Shown here in pieces: positions 8,918 to 17,888 of a DNA stretch of 64,000 bases. This stretch comes from Colidextribacter sp. OB.20 (GTDB taxonomy: Bacteria > Bacillota > Clostridia > Oscillospirales > Oscillospiraceae). The stretch covers positions 1-64,000 of the forward strand of contig NZ_QWKG01000007.1 of NCBI RefSeq assembly GCF_009911595.1. The letters are read 5' to 3'. Position 1 is the stretch's first letter, and each line of letters opens with the position of its first letter. The notes below the pieces were generated by a model. The model was given only the letters and a program-made list of their open reading frames with translations, had not been told where the DNA came from and searched no databases. A program made the position numbers and the translations under genes.

Positions 8918-8946
8918 TTGAATTGAATCTAAAATAGCTGTATAAT
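8918..8946 (+). promoter_or_regulatory. Sigma-A promoter of the 9.0-11.0 kb gene pair
   Basis: TTGAAT (8918-8923), 17-base spacer, perfect TATAAT (8941-8946). It lies about 75 bases upstream of the ATG at 9021 and outside the IS66 terminus, so it belongs to the inserted gene pair. Confidence 0.65.
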
Positions 8947-9020
8947 GTCGAAGAATTTGCTTAGCTTCTTAAAACCACGACCCTAAATTTTGATAAATTT
9001 TGTACTGTAGGGAGGTTACA

Positions 9021-9545
9021 ATGGTGGAAAAGGGATACACGAAGCCAGCAAAAGTTGCTCGATGGCTATTGTATGGAGTTGTTCTTTCCTGCATCCCATT
9101 TCTGGTGGCTGCTGGATATGAATGGTATATAGGATATGATTTTAATTTGTTTAAAGTTGATTATGTACCAGGGTTTGTGACAATTACCTTTTCTGTGGCT
9201 GCCAATGCCTGCGGATATGCAACAGACGAGGAGCGGATATTCTCCTCGGCTTGGAAAAAGGTGTTTAGTATTATCTCCTTGGTATCTCTTGGTATATGTT
9301 TACTGTTTTATTCTTGGCTACTTAGCTCTGAGGAAACCACGATTGCAGGTAATGAGAACTACACTGAAGATACTATTATTACAGAGGTGGTCGAGGAAAA
9401 AAGTTTGGGAAGAGCAGATATTAGAGCGGACAGGTCGATTGTTATAGCAAAGATTACAGCCGTTGCACTTGTTGGAAATATCATTATGGGTGTGGTCCTC
9501 GAATGCGGAGCAAAGGACAGACAAAGCTCTAATGTACAGCAATAA
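9021..9545 (+). CDS. Small membrane protein, function unknown
   Basis: A 174-residue protein from the ATG preceded by AGGGAGG. Hydrophobic stretches lie at about 12-32, 48-65, 75-100 and 145-165, with an acidic, probably extracytoplasmic segment between the last two (EETTIAGNENYTEDTIITEVVEEKS). I recognise no family. It is the first gene of a two-gene AT-rich unit with its own promoter; the stop is 13 bases before the next ATG. Its AT-rich codons differ from the flanking GC-rich genome, which with the bordering IS66 ends suggests a recently acquired cargo. Confidence 0.6.
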   Translation: MVEKGYTKPAKVARWLLYGVVLSCIPFLVAAGYEWYIGYDFNLFKVDYVPGFVTITFSVAANACGYATDEERIFSSAWKKVFSIISLVSLGICLLFYSWLLSSEETTIAGNENYTEDTIITEVVEEKSLGRADIRADRSIVIAKITAVALVGNIIMGVVLECGAKDRQSSNVQQ

Positions 9546-9560
9546 TTTAAAGAGGGTAGT

Positions 9561-10997
9561 ATGATGTTTAAAACATCCAAAAGAAACATATTTGTTGTTA
9601 TTGCCTGTTTTGTAGTGTTCCTCGCCATTTTCTTTTATAGCGCAGAGAGTACCAGGCGTGATTTACTAACAAAATACGAAATCGGAAAATCCATGGTGGA
9701 CAATGGTGATTATCAAAATGGGATAAATATCTTAATAAGATTAGGTGACTATCAAGACAACCTGTTATATATTGAAAAAGCAAGAAATAGAATCGAGTAT
9801 GACCAAGCGGTATCTATGTTTTCGGAACGGAAATATGAGGAAGCCAGAATTATTTTTGAAAGATTAGAAGATAAAGATATTGCGAACATAACAAATCAAG
9901 AAGAGACACCAGAATCTTATGTTAGTGAAATCAACAAACTAATTAATTCGCAAAAAGAAAAAGAGCAAAAATATAGTGATGCAGTTGAATGCTTTGACTC
10001 AGGAAATTACAAAACAGCCTACAGTCTTTTAATATCAATCAATGGATATAGTGAAGAAGTTGACGCTATGCTAGAAAAGTGCATAGAATATATTAAACGC
10101 TTATCTCTTTCAAAGACTATTTCGGCTGGGGTTCGTTTCTCGGCCGGAGTAACAGAAGATAGTAAGATTGAGTTTGCAGGGATTGATCCAGGATATAAAG
10201 AAGTTTTATTAGAGTGGGATAATATTATATCTATTTCTGCAAAAGGGCATTTTATTATTGGTCTAAAAAAAGACGGCAGTGTTGTGACTACAGGTCGAAT
10301 AGGGAACTATCGTATTGATACAAGCGATTGGAGAGATATTATTGAAGTGGCTGCTGGAGAATTATATATTATTGGATTGAAGAATGATGGAACTCTTACT
10401 GCACAAGGACACAATGGAGACAAACAAATAGATATTGATGAATGGACTAATATCGTATCTGTCGCTGCAGGGCCAAGGCATACCGTTGGCCTAGACAAAG
10501 ATGGCAATATTTATATTACAGGGTATGGAAGTGGCAACCAACTGAAAAATATTGCAGACCATAAAGATGAATGGACTAATATTATTGCAATTGCTGCTGG
10601 TGGTAGATCGCAGAGTTACACTGCTGCATTGAAAAAGGACGGAACGGTAGTTGTGGCCTATCAAAACGGCTTGCACAGATTTAGCGTAAATGACTGGACT
10701 GATATTATTGCAATTGCTGCTGGAGATTCACATATAGTTGGGTTAAAATCTAATGGACATGTTGTTTTAGCAACGCTTGATTCAAAAGAGAGTGAAGAAA
10801 TCGACGGTTGGGAAGATATCGTTGCAATTGATGCTGGGTTCGGGTTTACTCTAGGACTTACAGAAAAAGGCGAAGTTGAAGCAATTGGAAATGAGTGGCA
10901 GGGCCAAATTGATGTTGACGACTGGAGAAAAATTGCCAGAAGAGAAGAATGGAATTTTGTTTTAGATGATTCGTTTAACTTCATTTTGGGTAAATAA
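9561..10997 (+). CDS. Membrane-anchored RCC1-repeat (beta-propeller) protein
   Basis: A 478-residue protein. Residues 8-26 form one membrane anchor. Residues 35-170 are helical with repeated GNYKTAYSLL/DYQNGINIL-type units, resembling tetratricopeptide repeats. From about 185 to the end there are about six repeats with the pattern W-x-D/N-I-I-x-I-A-A-G-x-x-H-x-x-G-L-K-x-D-G, typical of the RCC1 seven-bladed propeller fold. Bacterial RCC1-repeat proteins are mostly surface or secreted binding proteins; the ligand cannot be told. Start: GAGGGTAGT precedes tandem ATGs. Co-transcribed with the small membrane protein just upstream. A role in binding something at the cell surface or in the envelope is inference. 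Confidence 0.7.
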   Translation: MMFKTSKRNIFVVIACFVVFLAIFFYSAESTRRDLLTKYEIGKSMVDNGDYQNGINILIRLGDYQDNLLYIEKARNRIEYDQAVSMFSERKYEEARIIFERLEDKDIANITNQEETPESYVSEINKLINSQKEKEQKYSDAVECFDSGNYKTAYSLLISINGYSEEVDAMLEKCIEYIKRLSLSKTISAGVRFSAGVTEDSKIEFAGIDPGYKEVLLEWDNIISISAKGHFIIGLKKDGSVVTTGRIGNYRIDTSDWRDIIEVAAGELYIIGLKNDGTLTAQGHNGDKQIDIDEWTNIVSVAAGPRHTVGLDKDGNIYITGYGSGNQLKNIADHKDEWTNIIAIAAGGRSQSYTAALKKDGTVVVAYQNGLHRFSVNDWTDIIAIAAGDSHIVGLKSNGHVVLATLDSKESEEIDGWEDIVAIDAGFGFTLGLTEKGEVEAIGNEWQGQIDVDDWRKIARREEWNFVLDDSFNFILGK

Positions 10998-11112
10998 ATT
11001 CATCAAAGCTTCGTAAGCGTCAAATCATCCAGCCGCAAATAGAGCCGCAGCGCTGAAGCGAATCATCGCTACAGTTCAAAAGAATTATGTAGTTGCGCAA
11101 AACTCAGGCGCA

Positions 11113-12605
11113 TTAGCCGGGAGAGCGGCACGGCCAGCCTGTTGCGGTACGATTCAGTGTTGGAACGGTTTCCAAAACCCAGGTCAGATAGCGGAAGGAC
11201 TTTAGCCCCGATTCTTTGGTTGTCTCAATTAGGCTGTAAATCACCGCGCTGGCCTGGACGTCCAGCGGAGTGTTGGCAAACAGGAAGTTCTTGCGGCTAA
11301 TCACAAAGGGCTTGATGCTGCGCTCCACCTGGTTCCAGCCGTCTGTCTTCCAGATACCGCAGGAGATAAGGCCATTGCTCTTTGAGGTAGTGCAAGGCTT
11401 TGCCCAGCACGGACTTGGGTGCGGCGGAGACAGAATCCGCCTACGCCAAAAGCACGTCTAAAATCGGCTTTTCCTCTTTCAGACGCTGTTTTCTCCGCTT
11501 TTCTGGAGAGAACTCTTTGAACTGCTCCTCCCAGGCGAACAGCTTATTGCTATATTTCAGTCCGGTGAGCGCTGCCGTGCCCTCCCGATTGTCGGTGCCT
11601 CGTCGAACTTCCTCCGGGCGTGGGCCCAATAGCCAGCCACCCAGATATTCCCCGGCAACTTATGATAGCCTTGGTAGCCGTCCGTGTGGAGATACCCGGA
11701 AAAGCCGTCCAGAAACTTTGCCGCGTGTTCCGCCTTCCGGCTGGGCTGGTACTCATAGAGCGCGATGGGCGATTCACCATCCCGGCCCGTCCGGTACAGC
11801 CACATATAGCTTGGTCTGGGTCCTCTTTCCCGGTTTGTGGAGTACCTGGGAGTGGTCTCACCGGCGTGAAGCACCCCACGTTTCACCAACTGCCGGTGTA
11901 ACTCTTCATAGACCGGCAACAGATAATCCTCCGTTGCCCGCAGCACCCAGTTAGACATGGTCTGCCGGGATAGTTTCAGCCCCTACCGCGCCTATTCCTG
12001 CTCTTGCCGGTACAGCGGGCTGGCCATTACGAATTTCTGCATTGTGATGTGAGCAACGGCCTCCGGTGAGGCGAAACTACCAGGGATCACAGACGGCTCC
12101 TTCGGCGTTTTCATGATGGGCGTTGAGATATAATTTTTTCGCAGTTTTCGCAGGCGTAGGTGTAGTATACGTCGTAGCTCAAAATGGCTTTGGCTGGAAT
12201 CAGTTTCAATGTCTCCCGCACCTCTGTCCCGATTTCCTGCATCAGCTCTCCGCACTGCGGGCACACCCGCTCCTCCTTCGAAAGCCGGTGCTCCACAACC
12301 TCCACCGGGATGTTGTCCAGCACTATTTCCTTCACGCTGCCGGACTGCTTCCGGGTGTGGCCTGCCACTTGGGTGGTCTTTTGCGGCCCCGGCGGGGCAG
12401 TATACGCTTCCGCCTCGTTGAACAGCAGGCTCAGCTGACCATACAACTGCCCTTTGCTCTGCTTACTGGATGCGCTAAACTGTTTCTTCTTCAACAGGCA
12501 CAACTGCTCCATCAGTCACTCGTTCTGGCCCTTCAGCTCCTCATATTCCGCACGGGAAATCGTAATCGTTTCCACGGCGTTTGTCTCATTTCTCTGCTCT
12601 TTCAT
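11113..12605 (-). pseudogene. tnpC: IS66 TnpC transposase, multiple stops and frameshifts
   Basis: Fragments in different frames together cover an IS66 transposase: N-terminal helix beginning at ATG 12605 with a TGA for Trp after KGQNE; zinc-finger region VCPQCGELMQEIG and YTYACENCEK; central DDE region GYLHTDGYQGYHKLPG; C-terminal ASAVIYSLIETTKESGLKSF. At least three frame changes and two stops separate them. Non-functional. Confidence 0.8.
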
Positions 12606-12638
12606 GGCTTCAATTATACTATGAAGCCCCGAAAAATA

Positions 12639-13016
12639 CTAGTTTTCCCCACGATTTTGCAAGACGATGTTTAGCCCAGACACTATCTTGTGCGCTTTCG
12701 GCTACTCTACGCTCAGCCCCTCCATCAGCCACCGGTACTGCTGCGCTGTGGGCTACCGCGCCTCCTCACCGTTCCTCAGCCACTGGAAGCTGTCGCTCTC
12801 CAGCCGCTTGTACAGCAGCACAAAACCGTCTCTCATCCAGTACAGCCCTTTGATCCGATCCTTTCGTCGTCCGTAGAACAGAAACAGTGCGTTTTGGAAC
12901 GGATCCAACTGGAACTGTGTCTGCACCAGCTCAGCCAGACCATTGATTCCACGCCGCAAATCCGTGTACCCATAGGCCAGGCATACCGGACACCTGCATT
13001 TGAAATCGCTTAGCAT
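12639..13016 (-). pseudogene. tnpB: IS66 TnpB with two in-frame amber codons
   Basis: From ATG 13016 the product reads CLAYGYTDLRRGINGLAELV and QNALFLFYGRRKDRIKGLYW, classic TnpB. A TAG at 12755-12753 follows NGEEAR, and another at 12704-12702 follows GLSVE; in both places relatives have Gln (CAG), so each is explained by C-to-T. The frame then continues PKAHKIVSGLN to a normal TAG at 12639. Confidence 0.75.
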
Positions 13017-13354
13017 GACTTTAGGGCCCGAATGATTGCCCGGATCGTTTCTGTGCCTGCTCCGACGTGGATGTCCACCCACAGCTCTCCACATTGGATA
13101 CTCGCCGCCGTTTCCGCTGCTGCGGGCCTTACAGAAACACCTGCGAAGCAAACCTCGTTCTCTGATAACGCGGCTTGGAACACCTTCCTCTGCCAGCTAT
13201 AGTATGTGGATATCGGGATCCCATGCGCCCCGCACCATTCGCTCACTCGCTGTCCGATCTTCCGGTATGCTTCCACTTGCCGACTCCACGCTGCCAGATG
13301 CCCCCGATAATTTACCCCTTGCAGGCCCCGCCCCATTGCGTCTCCCTCCCCCAA
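13010..13354 (-). CDS. tnpA: IS66 TnpA accessory protein
   Basis: A 114-residue frame, the only open one of the three IS66 genes. It has the helix-turn-helix-like segment around GAHGIPISTYYSWQRKVF and an ordinary IS66 Orf1 length. Its TAA overlaps the ATG of tnpB by seven bases, as in intact IS66 elements where the genes are translationally coupled. With both partners broken it is probably non-functional in transposition here. An upstream GTG/ATG choice at the N-terminus is uncertain. Confidence 0.65.
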   Translation of the reverse strand: MGEGDAMGRGLQGVNYRGHLAAWSRQVEAYRKIGQRVSEWCGAHGIPISTYYSWQRKVFQAALSENEVCFAGVSVRPAAAETAASIQCGELWVDIHVGAGTETIRAIIRALKSC

Positions 13355-13482
13355 AAATCTATCCCGCTACAATACAAGCAGTGCCATGTACTATTCGAGA
13401 GTACATGGCACCTTATTGGACTCTATTATATTTTCTCGCATCCCGTATTCTTGTGCAAGACACCAAGAGATTTGACGCTTGC

Positions 13483-13708
13483 GGAAAGGGCATCAAAACA
13501 TCATGGGTATAGATTTTCCCTCAATTGTTCTCTATTTTATAGATAGAGATCGGTTGATTGCCTCCAACCGCGCATCGAGCTCTCTTATTTTGCGATATGC
13601 TACATGGTTTAAATTTCTGAGTTTTATCGATTGTGTCAAAGTATTGATAAATAGCCTTTTTATCAGGATTTGTAGCCTCTACGAGCCAGAGATTTTCATG
13701 TAATTTTT
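13483..13708. other. Short stretch without a convincing gene
   Basis: A minus-strand frame of 64 codons (13715-13521, GTG start, ending YKIENN) is open but has no recognisable features or ribosome site. I treat it as unproven. AT-rich like the defence pair to its right. Confidence 0.3.
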
Positions 13709-13813
13709 TTAACACACATCAGCAAGTACAAATGCATTACAATTCAAATACTTTTCACAATACTCTTCCGGTTTAAAAGCCAAAGTCTCATCGAATAAAG
13801 CTTGTTGAAAAAA

Positions 13814-14530
13814 CTATTTAAATTGTTTCAAAATGCACTCCTCAAAGTCTCTAGCACTTTCACAGAGTTTCGTTATCTTATTCCAGCGTTCACATACTAT
13901 AGGTGCAAATCGTTGAAATATAACTGGTCGCTTTTTTCCTCCAGCAATCCGTATGTCGTGATAACTCTTTCCGTGCGCAATAATTTTCTCCCAAGGACTC
14001 TCTACAAACTCTACATTTTTCAGTCCATCATAAGCAGCAACAATCCACGTTTCCAAGCTATCACACGGGATAGCGACACAAACATCATCTGATTGATTTA
14101 GCAGAGAATTGATAAGCCCTTTCAAATGTGAAATATACCCTGTAACTGGCGCCCCGTGCTCCTGGCAAGGCAGTACAATAGGACAAGAGTTTATATCACA
14201 CATCAATGGATTACTGATTCCTCTAAAATCACACTTGATAGAATCACACTTACAATGGACAGGTTTCTCCTTTCTGGATACATCGCCATCCAACTGCACT
14301 ACCAAAAAATCCAATACAGGTTGCGCGTCTTTCATATATTGCGCCAGTATTTCAGAATGGTTTTGACACCATTTCCAAACGCCTTTCCAGCCGTTTCCAT
14401 ATTGGCCACAAACATTTTGTTCTGGCTGTATGCGCCTATACTCGTTTTTTTCACCGGTTATTGTATCAATAACACTTCGCAAAATTACAAAATCGGTTGG
14501 CCCTTCACATACAATTCCTACTGTTTTCAT
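13814..14530 (-). CDS. TOPRIM-like nuclease, putative defence effector
   Basis: A 238-residue protein whose ATG overlaps the stop of the ATPase gene (ATGA), so the two are translationally coupled. The N-terminus VGIVCEGPTDFVIL has the TOPRIM EGxTD signature and LVVQLDGDVS supplies the DxD pair; TOPRIM folds cut or join nucleic acid using these acidic residues and Mg. Cys clusters (CKCDSIKC, CDINSC) may bind metal. An upstream partner ATPase plus a small TOPRIM protein is the layout of phage-defence systems such as PARIS and AbiL; which family, if any, I cannot say. After the TAG at 13816-13814 the frame stays open for another 34 sense codons (to 13709), ending FVLADVC, so the stop may be a nonsense mutation. 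Confidence 0.6.
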   Translation of the reverse strand: MKTVGIVCEGPTDFVILRSVIDTITGEKNEYRRIQPEQNVCGQYGNGWKGVWKWCQNHSEILAQYMKDAQPVLDFLVVQLDGDVSRKEKPVHCKCDSIKCDFRGISNPLMCDINSCPIVLPCQEHGAPVTGYISHLKGLINSLLNQSDDVCVAIPCDSLETWIVAAYDGLKNVEFVESPWEKIIAHGKSYHDIRIAGGKKRPVIFQRFAPIVCERWNKITKLCESARDFEECILKQFK

Positions 14531-15711
14531 AGAAGAGGAGGTACACCTCCAAGTCGGCCATTGATCCACAGCCTAGACAGCGGTTGGTCTTCTTTAATCA
14601 ATTCCTGTGAAATCTTGATTCTTGTAATCTGCGCATAACCATCCAAATTTCGGTCTATTGCAAACAGTCGAATATCGTCATTATTCAAATCCAAACCATC
14701 TAAAACAAAAGGATTGTGTGTGGTTAAAAAGACACACTTTTGTTTTTGGATAATCTGCTCACAAAATGTCGCAGTCAATTTTCTTGCCAACCTTGGATTC
14801 AACGCATGATCGAAACTGTCTATAGCAAAAATATTAGGCCCCTGTGGGTGCATAGCTAAAGCCAGCATAAACAGAACGTATAATGCACCTTCACTAGCAT
14901 CATACGCAGTAAATTTTGCGCTGTTTCTCATATATCGGTCAGTAAACTCAATAATCTGCCGAGTAGTTGGAATGTTAGCATTAATGCTACTCTTTTTGGG
15001 GGCATTTACTGTTATTTCTGAGGCCCAATCAATTAAATCCAAGACATCTTCAATATACATATCCCCAAAGAATATATCTTCATCTTCTGTCCGGATAAGA
15101 TCACTGATTGCCTCCGCCAAGCGACCACCGTTCAGTCCAATCGGAGTCATTTGGTTTGGGTCAGCTACTGTTCCACGTAAAGTCATAGTGTTGGGTTGAA
15201 ATATTCCATAAGCTGAGAGCGCAACCGCCATTTCCCGCCCCAATGATAATTTTTCATCGTTATCAACCAAAAATCCTCCGATGGCAGAATTTCTTGACTT
15301 GGAAGATGCATTGCTCCGTCCCCACTTTTTCTCTCCATTATGGAAAAACGCCTCGGAATGGTATTTCCACAACTCTGAATCCGTAGGAGAAGTCAAGTGT
15401 ACATCATAGCGGAATAAATCTTGTATCACTTCGCTCTCCCAGCCTAAAGACAGATATATTGTTGGTTTCTGCCTGCTTATATTTTTAAAATTTGATTTAT
15501 ACAGCGAGGGAACACTAAGTCGAACACCTCTGCGTTGTAAGGCGGTTGAGTCCACCCGATCTGTCATCGCTGCACTCAGCAGACCAATGGCTTCCAGAAG
15601 TGTAGATTTTCCTGCCCCGTTTGCACCCACGAATACATTCACCCGTCCAGGTTCAAAAGACACGTCATACAGAGATTTGAAATTTCCAAAACTGATTTTC
15701 TTTAGTTTCAT
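14527..15711 (-). CDS. AAA (ABC-like) ATPase of a two-gene defence module
   Basis: A 394-residue SMC/OLD-like ATPase. It opens with KLKKISFGNFKSLYDVSF, typical of AAA_21/AAA_15 proteins, then Walker A GANGAGKST (about 30-38), Walker B FAIDSFDHALNP and the switch His in FLTTHNPFVLDGL. The middle (about 100-270) is variable, as expected for a sensing or partner-binding insert. ATG 15711 follows GAGGTGAT. Such ATPases usually hold a nuclease in check and release it when a phage product is sensed; that role here is inferred from the coupled TOPRIM gene. Moderately AT-rich compared with the neighbouring sugar operons, in line with acquisition. Confidence 0.75.
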   Translation of the reverse strand: MKLKKISFGNFKSLYDVSFEPGRVNVFVGANGAGKSTLLEAIGLLSAAMTDRVDSTALQRRGVRLSVPSLYKSNFKNISRQKPTIYLSLGWESEVIQDLFRYDVHLTSPTDSELWKYHSEAFFHNGEKKWGRSNASSKSRNSAIGGFLVDNDEKLSLGREMAVALSAYGIFQPNTMTLRGTVADPNQMTPIGLNGGRLAEAISDLIRTEDEDIFFGDMYIEDVLDLIDWASEITVNAPKKSSINANIPTTRQIIEFTDRYMRNSAKFTAYDASEGALYVLFMLALAMHPQGPNIFAIDSFDHALNPRLARKLTATFCEQIIQKQKCVFLTTHNPFVLDGLDLNNDDIRLFAIDRNLDGYAQITRIKISQELIKEDQPLSRLWINGRLGGVPPLL

Positions 15712-15787
15712 ATCATCACCTCTCGCCTATTATAGCACAAGAGGCAAATTAAATATACTTCTTTTTTTGTTTTTTGCCATACCTAAA

Positions 15788-16324
15788 TTACTCTGTTTGC
15801 GTTGCAGGGAAAAATAATTCCATCACCTCCAGATTGTCCTGAGATGTATAGCCCCAAAGGATGGAACTCAACACCGCCACAGCCTCTTTTCTGCGGCGAT
15901 AGTAAGTACGGAAACTGATATCCTGCATATGTGGCCGAAGCTGTTCTATGATTTCTGCCGTATTTCGGAACTGCTGAGGTGACAGATAAGTGTAATATAG
16001 CAACCAATAAAAAATCTCCCCATTCTTATGGCGGGTACGAAGCAGTTCTACCGCATTTCCCACCAATGTGAGCATTTTGTGGCTGCGCGCAATGCAGCGG
16101 GCATGGTTTTCAATCTGAGTGCCGCCCAAGTCCGCACCGGCCATGTAGATGGAATCCAGAAAATCATCAATGCTGATTCCATACTCGACCTGAAACTGGT
16201 TTTTGATCTGCTGGACAGACAACTCCAGGCTCCACACCACATCCCGGTACTTTTTCAACAGTTTCCATGTGTCGTGGTAGCGGGAATCTTCCTGAACGCT
16301 ACTTTTATCGGTTTTCTTTTTCAT
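15788..16324 (-). CDS. Sigma-region-4-like or phage-activator-like DNA-binding protein
   Basis: A 178-residue basic protein. The C-terminal half (YLSPQQFRNTAEIIEQL to ISFRTYYRRRKEAVAVLSSILWG) resembles the helix-turn-helix of small sigma-like or RinA/ArpU-like activators found on prophages and conjugative elements. The N-terminus is helical (YHDTWKLLKKYRDVVWSLE). Its ATG lies two bases after the stop of the upstream gene, with AAGGAGG inside that gene's end, so they are coupled. A role in switching on mobile-element genes is inference; the exact family is not established. Confidence 0.5.
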   Translation of the reverse strand: MKKKTDKSSVQEDSRYHDTWKLLKKYRDVVWSLELSVQQIKNQFQVEYGISIDDFLDSIYMAGADLGGTQIENHARCIARSHKMLTLVGNAVELLRTRHKNGEIFYWLLYYTYLSPQQFRNTAEIIEQLRPHMQDISFRTYYRRRKEAVAVLSSILWGYTSQDNLEVMELFFPATQTE

Positions 16325-16326
16325 TG

Positions 16327-17439
16327 TCAGTCCCTCCTTATCGGCTCTGTGGAAAACTCGAAGATATAAACTGGTTTTTTCTCGTTACAGAAAATTTCCA
16401 TGCGATAACCGATCCGCTGTCGTCCTGCTGTCTCCTCTCTTACACCCTTGCAGTCGTCGGATAAAGGATATAACATATAGTCGAACTTGCAGCACTTAGC
16501 GCATTGAATCCCTTGCAGCGCAAGAAGTTCAAGGACTTTTCGGGCAAGGAACTCGCTGTTCGGTTTTGAAACGATAATTTTCTCGTTTGGAACGCATGAA
16601 ATAGAATCGAGCTCTTTTTCTGGTACAGACATCTGGATGTTGAATGACATAGCCGCTTCATCCTTGTCCACCAGGACATTTGAGATTTGAAACATAGTGG
16701 ACAAATAATCTCGGAGGTATATGGCAGTTCCGTGGCGGCCCGGAAATGTAAACAGGTCGATGTATTCCAACTGAGCAAATTTTTTCAGGACACGGCCTAC
16801 GGTAGACTTTGATAGACCCCATCGCAGGGCAAGCTCAGAATAGGACACCAGAGGATTGCCGGTCCCGTTGCGGAAATAGGCCACTGGCCCATCGAAGGAA
16901 CCTTGAACCTGGTCATCGTGGTAGACTGCGGATATCCACAAATCCAGAAGTATGTCCATCTCAGAGCATTTCCCCCAGCTGACCAATTCCTTGGCCGTAT
17001 TGACAGGAAGAAAGAAAAAACCGGTATCCTTTTGACAGGGGCAGTTGTAGTCCAGCACTGTGTTATGACGTCTCCAGTCTGTGATTTTATATTTGACCAG
17101 CTGGCCTCGCCCCAGCAGGCTGTACTGGAGCAGGCGGGCATCCTGAAGGGTATCCAGCATATTTAAGGTCTGACGGCGGAAACGGAAACGCAGTTGTTTA
17201 CTCAGTTCGCTGACCCGGCAAACCCATTCACCCGGATAAATCGTATAGCTGATACCATCCAGCCGACGGTATGAGGTACGGAAATTAGCGTAGGAACAGA
17301 GAACGGTATAACAAAAAAGACCGGAGTATCCATTGGTTCGGATGCTCCGGTCTACGATCAGGGTTTGAACAAATTCGCGGTAGATGCGGCAGCGTGGGTA
17401 GTCCACAAGCTGCTTGATTTCAAGTTGGTATTCTGGCAT
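16327..17439 (-). CDS. Winged-helix protein of a mobile element, possible replication initiator
   Basis: A 370-residue protein. A helix-turn-helix is clear at about 205-235 (VSYSELALRWGLSKSTVGRVLKKF), and a second DNA-binding-like region lies at 70-110 (RVSELSKQLRFRFRRQTL). The C-terminal quarter has a CAKCCKFDYML cysteine group. Genes of this size with two winged helices often initiate replication of elements or regulate them, but I do not recognise this one. ATG is preceded by AAGGAG that lies directly after an intrinsic terminator. The downstream sigma-like gene is coupled to it. Confidence 0.45.
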   Translation of the reverse strand: MPEYQLEIKQLVDYPRCRIYREFVQTLIVDRSIRTNGYSGLFCYTVLCSYANFRTSYRRLDGISYTIYPGEWVCRVSELSKQLRFRFRRQTLNMLDTLQDARLLQYSLLGRGQLVKYKITDWRRHNTVLDYNCPCQKDTGFFFLPVNTAKELVSWGKCSEMDILLDLWISAVYHDDQVQGSFDGPVAYFRNGTGNPLVSYSELALRWGLSKSTVGRVLKKFAQLEYIDLFTFPGRHGTAIYLRDYLSTMFQISNVLVDKDEAAMSFNIQMSVPEKELDSISCVPNEKIIVSKPNSEFLARKVLELLALQGIQCAKCCKFDYMLYPLSDDCKGVREETAGRQRIGYRMEIFCNEKKPVYIFEFSTEPIRRD

Positions 17440-17451
17440 AGGTAACTCCTT

Positions 17452-17501
17452 AAAAACAAAAAAAGAGGGGCCATATTGCGCAAAATGCGCAATATGGCCC
17501 C
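17452..17501 (-). terminator. Perfect 16-bp palindromic terminator just before a gene start
   Basis: 17467-17482 and 17486-17501 are perfect 16-base complements with a three-base loop. On the minus strand a T-rich run (TCTTTTTTTGTTTTT) follows, and AAGGAG with the ATG of the gene at 17439 follows within 30 bases. It either ends transcription coming from the right or attenuates the gene it precedes. Confidence 0.7.
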
Positions 17502-17705
17502 AGAATTTGATATGATTACATCCCGAGCTATAATTCTTTTAGCGTGATGGTTTTGCTAAAACCCTTGCTAAACGATGACCAGAACGCTAAAAGATCTTGA
17601 TTGCTGTTTAATGCGCTTGGTGCAGATGTGATACTTGAAAAACGTGCATTTGAAGCGGTAAAACGACTGTTGTGCATACCTGTGCAGTGTAGCGGATGCC
17701 TTGGT

Positions 17706-17745
17706 AAGGATGAGGTCCCCAGTTCAAATCTGGGTAGCAGCTCCA
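17706..17745 (+). other. tRNA 3'-end fragment (attachment site, copy A)
   Basis: The 40 bases form the 3' part of a tRNA: anticodon-stem end, short variable region, a T arm (CCCAG-TTCAAAT-CTGGG) and acceptor strand ending GCAGCTCCA. No matching 5' half lies upstream. A hairpin (ACCCG..CGGGT) with a T-rich tail follows, as after a tRNA gene. An integrase frame ends 118 bases away. Isotype not determined. Confidence 0.65.
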
Positions 17746-17888
17746 CTCAAACCCGTTGTCCCGCAAGGGATAGCGGGTTTTGCTTTTACCTAGAGGAGAA
17801 GCTTCCCGGCAGGAAACCCATACAGAAACCCATACCGATAGTTTTTTAGATACTAGCTTGCATTACGCCTGACCAGCTTTTTTCAGAG
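17706..17888 (+). repeat. Attachment-region repeat, copy A
   Basis: Homologous over its length (roughly 80% by eye) to 35895-36076: tRNA end, terminator hairpin, paired AAACCCATAC motifs (candidate recombinase arm sites), then the 3' end of an integrase gene encoding KKAGQA. Confidence 0.7.

Larger units (their letters stand above)
11013..13482 (-). mobile_element. IS66-family insertion sequence, decayed
   Basis: About 2.47 kb with tnpA, tnpB and tnpC in the usual order on the minus strand. Ends: GTAAGCGTCAAATC at 11013 and the complement GCAAGCGTCAAATC ending at 13482, fitting the IS66 GTAA-type terminus. A 12-bp hairpin (13381-13411) lies inside the tnpA-proximal end. Flanking 8-mers (AAAGCTTC and GGAAAGGG) do not match, so no target duplication remains. 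tnpB and tnpC carry stops and frameshifts. Confidence 0.8.

Noticed and set aside
11005-13490. Target-site duplication of the IS66 element
   Set aside because: Flanking 8-mers differ; none can be claimed.
17528-17746. Minus-strand frame opening MELLPRFELGTSSLP (also at 35711-35935)
   Set aside because: This peptide is the well-known antisense shadow of tRNA 3' ends; used here only as a hint of the tRNA fragment.
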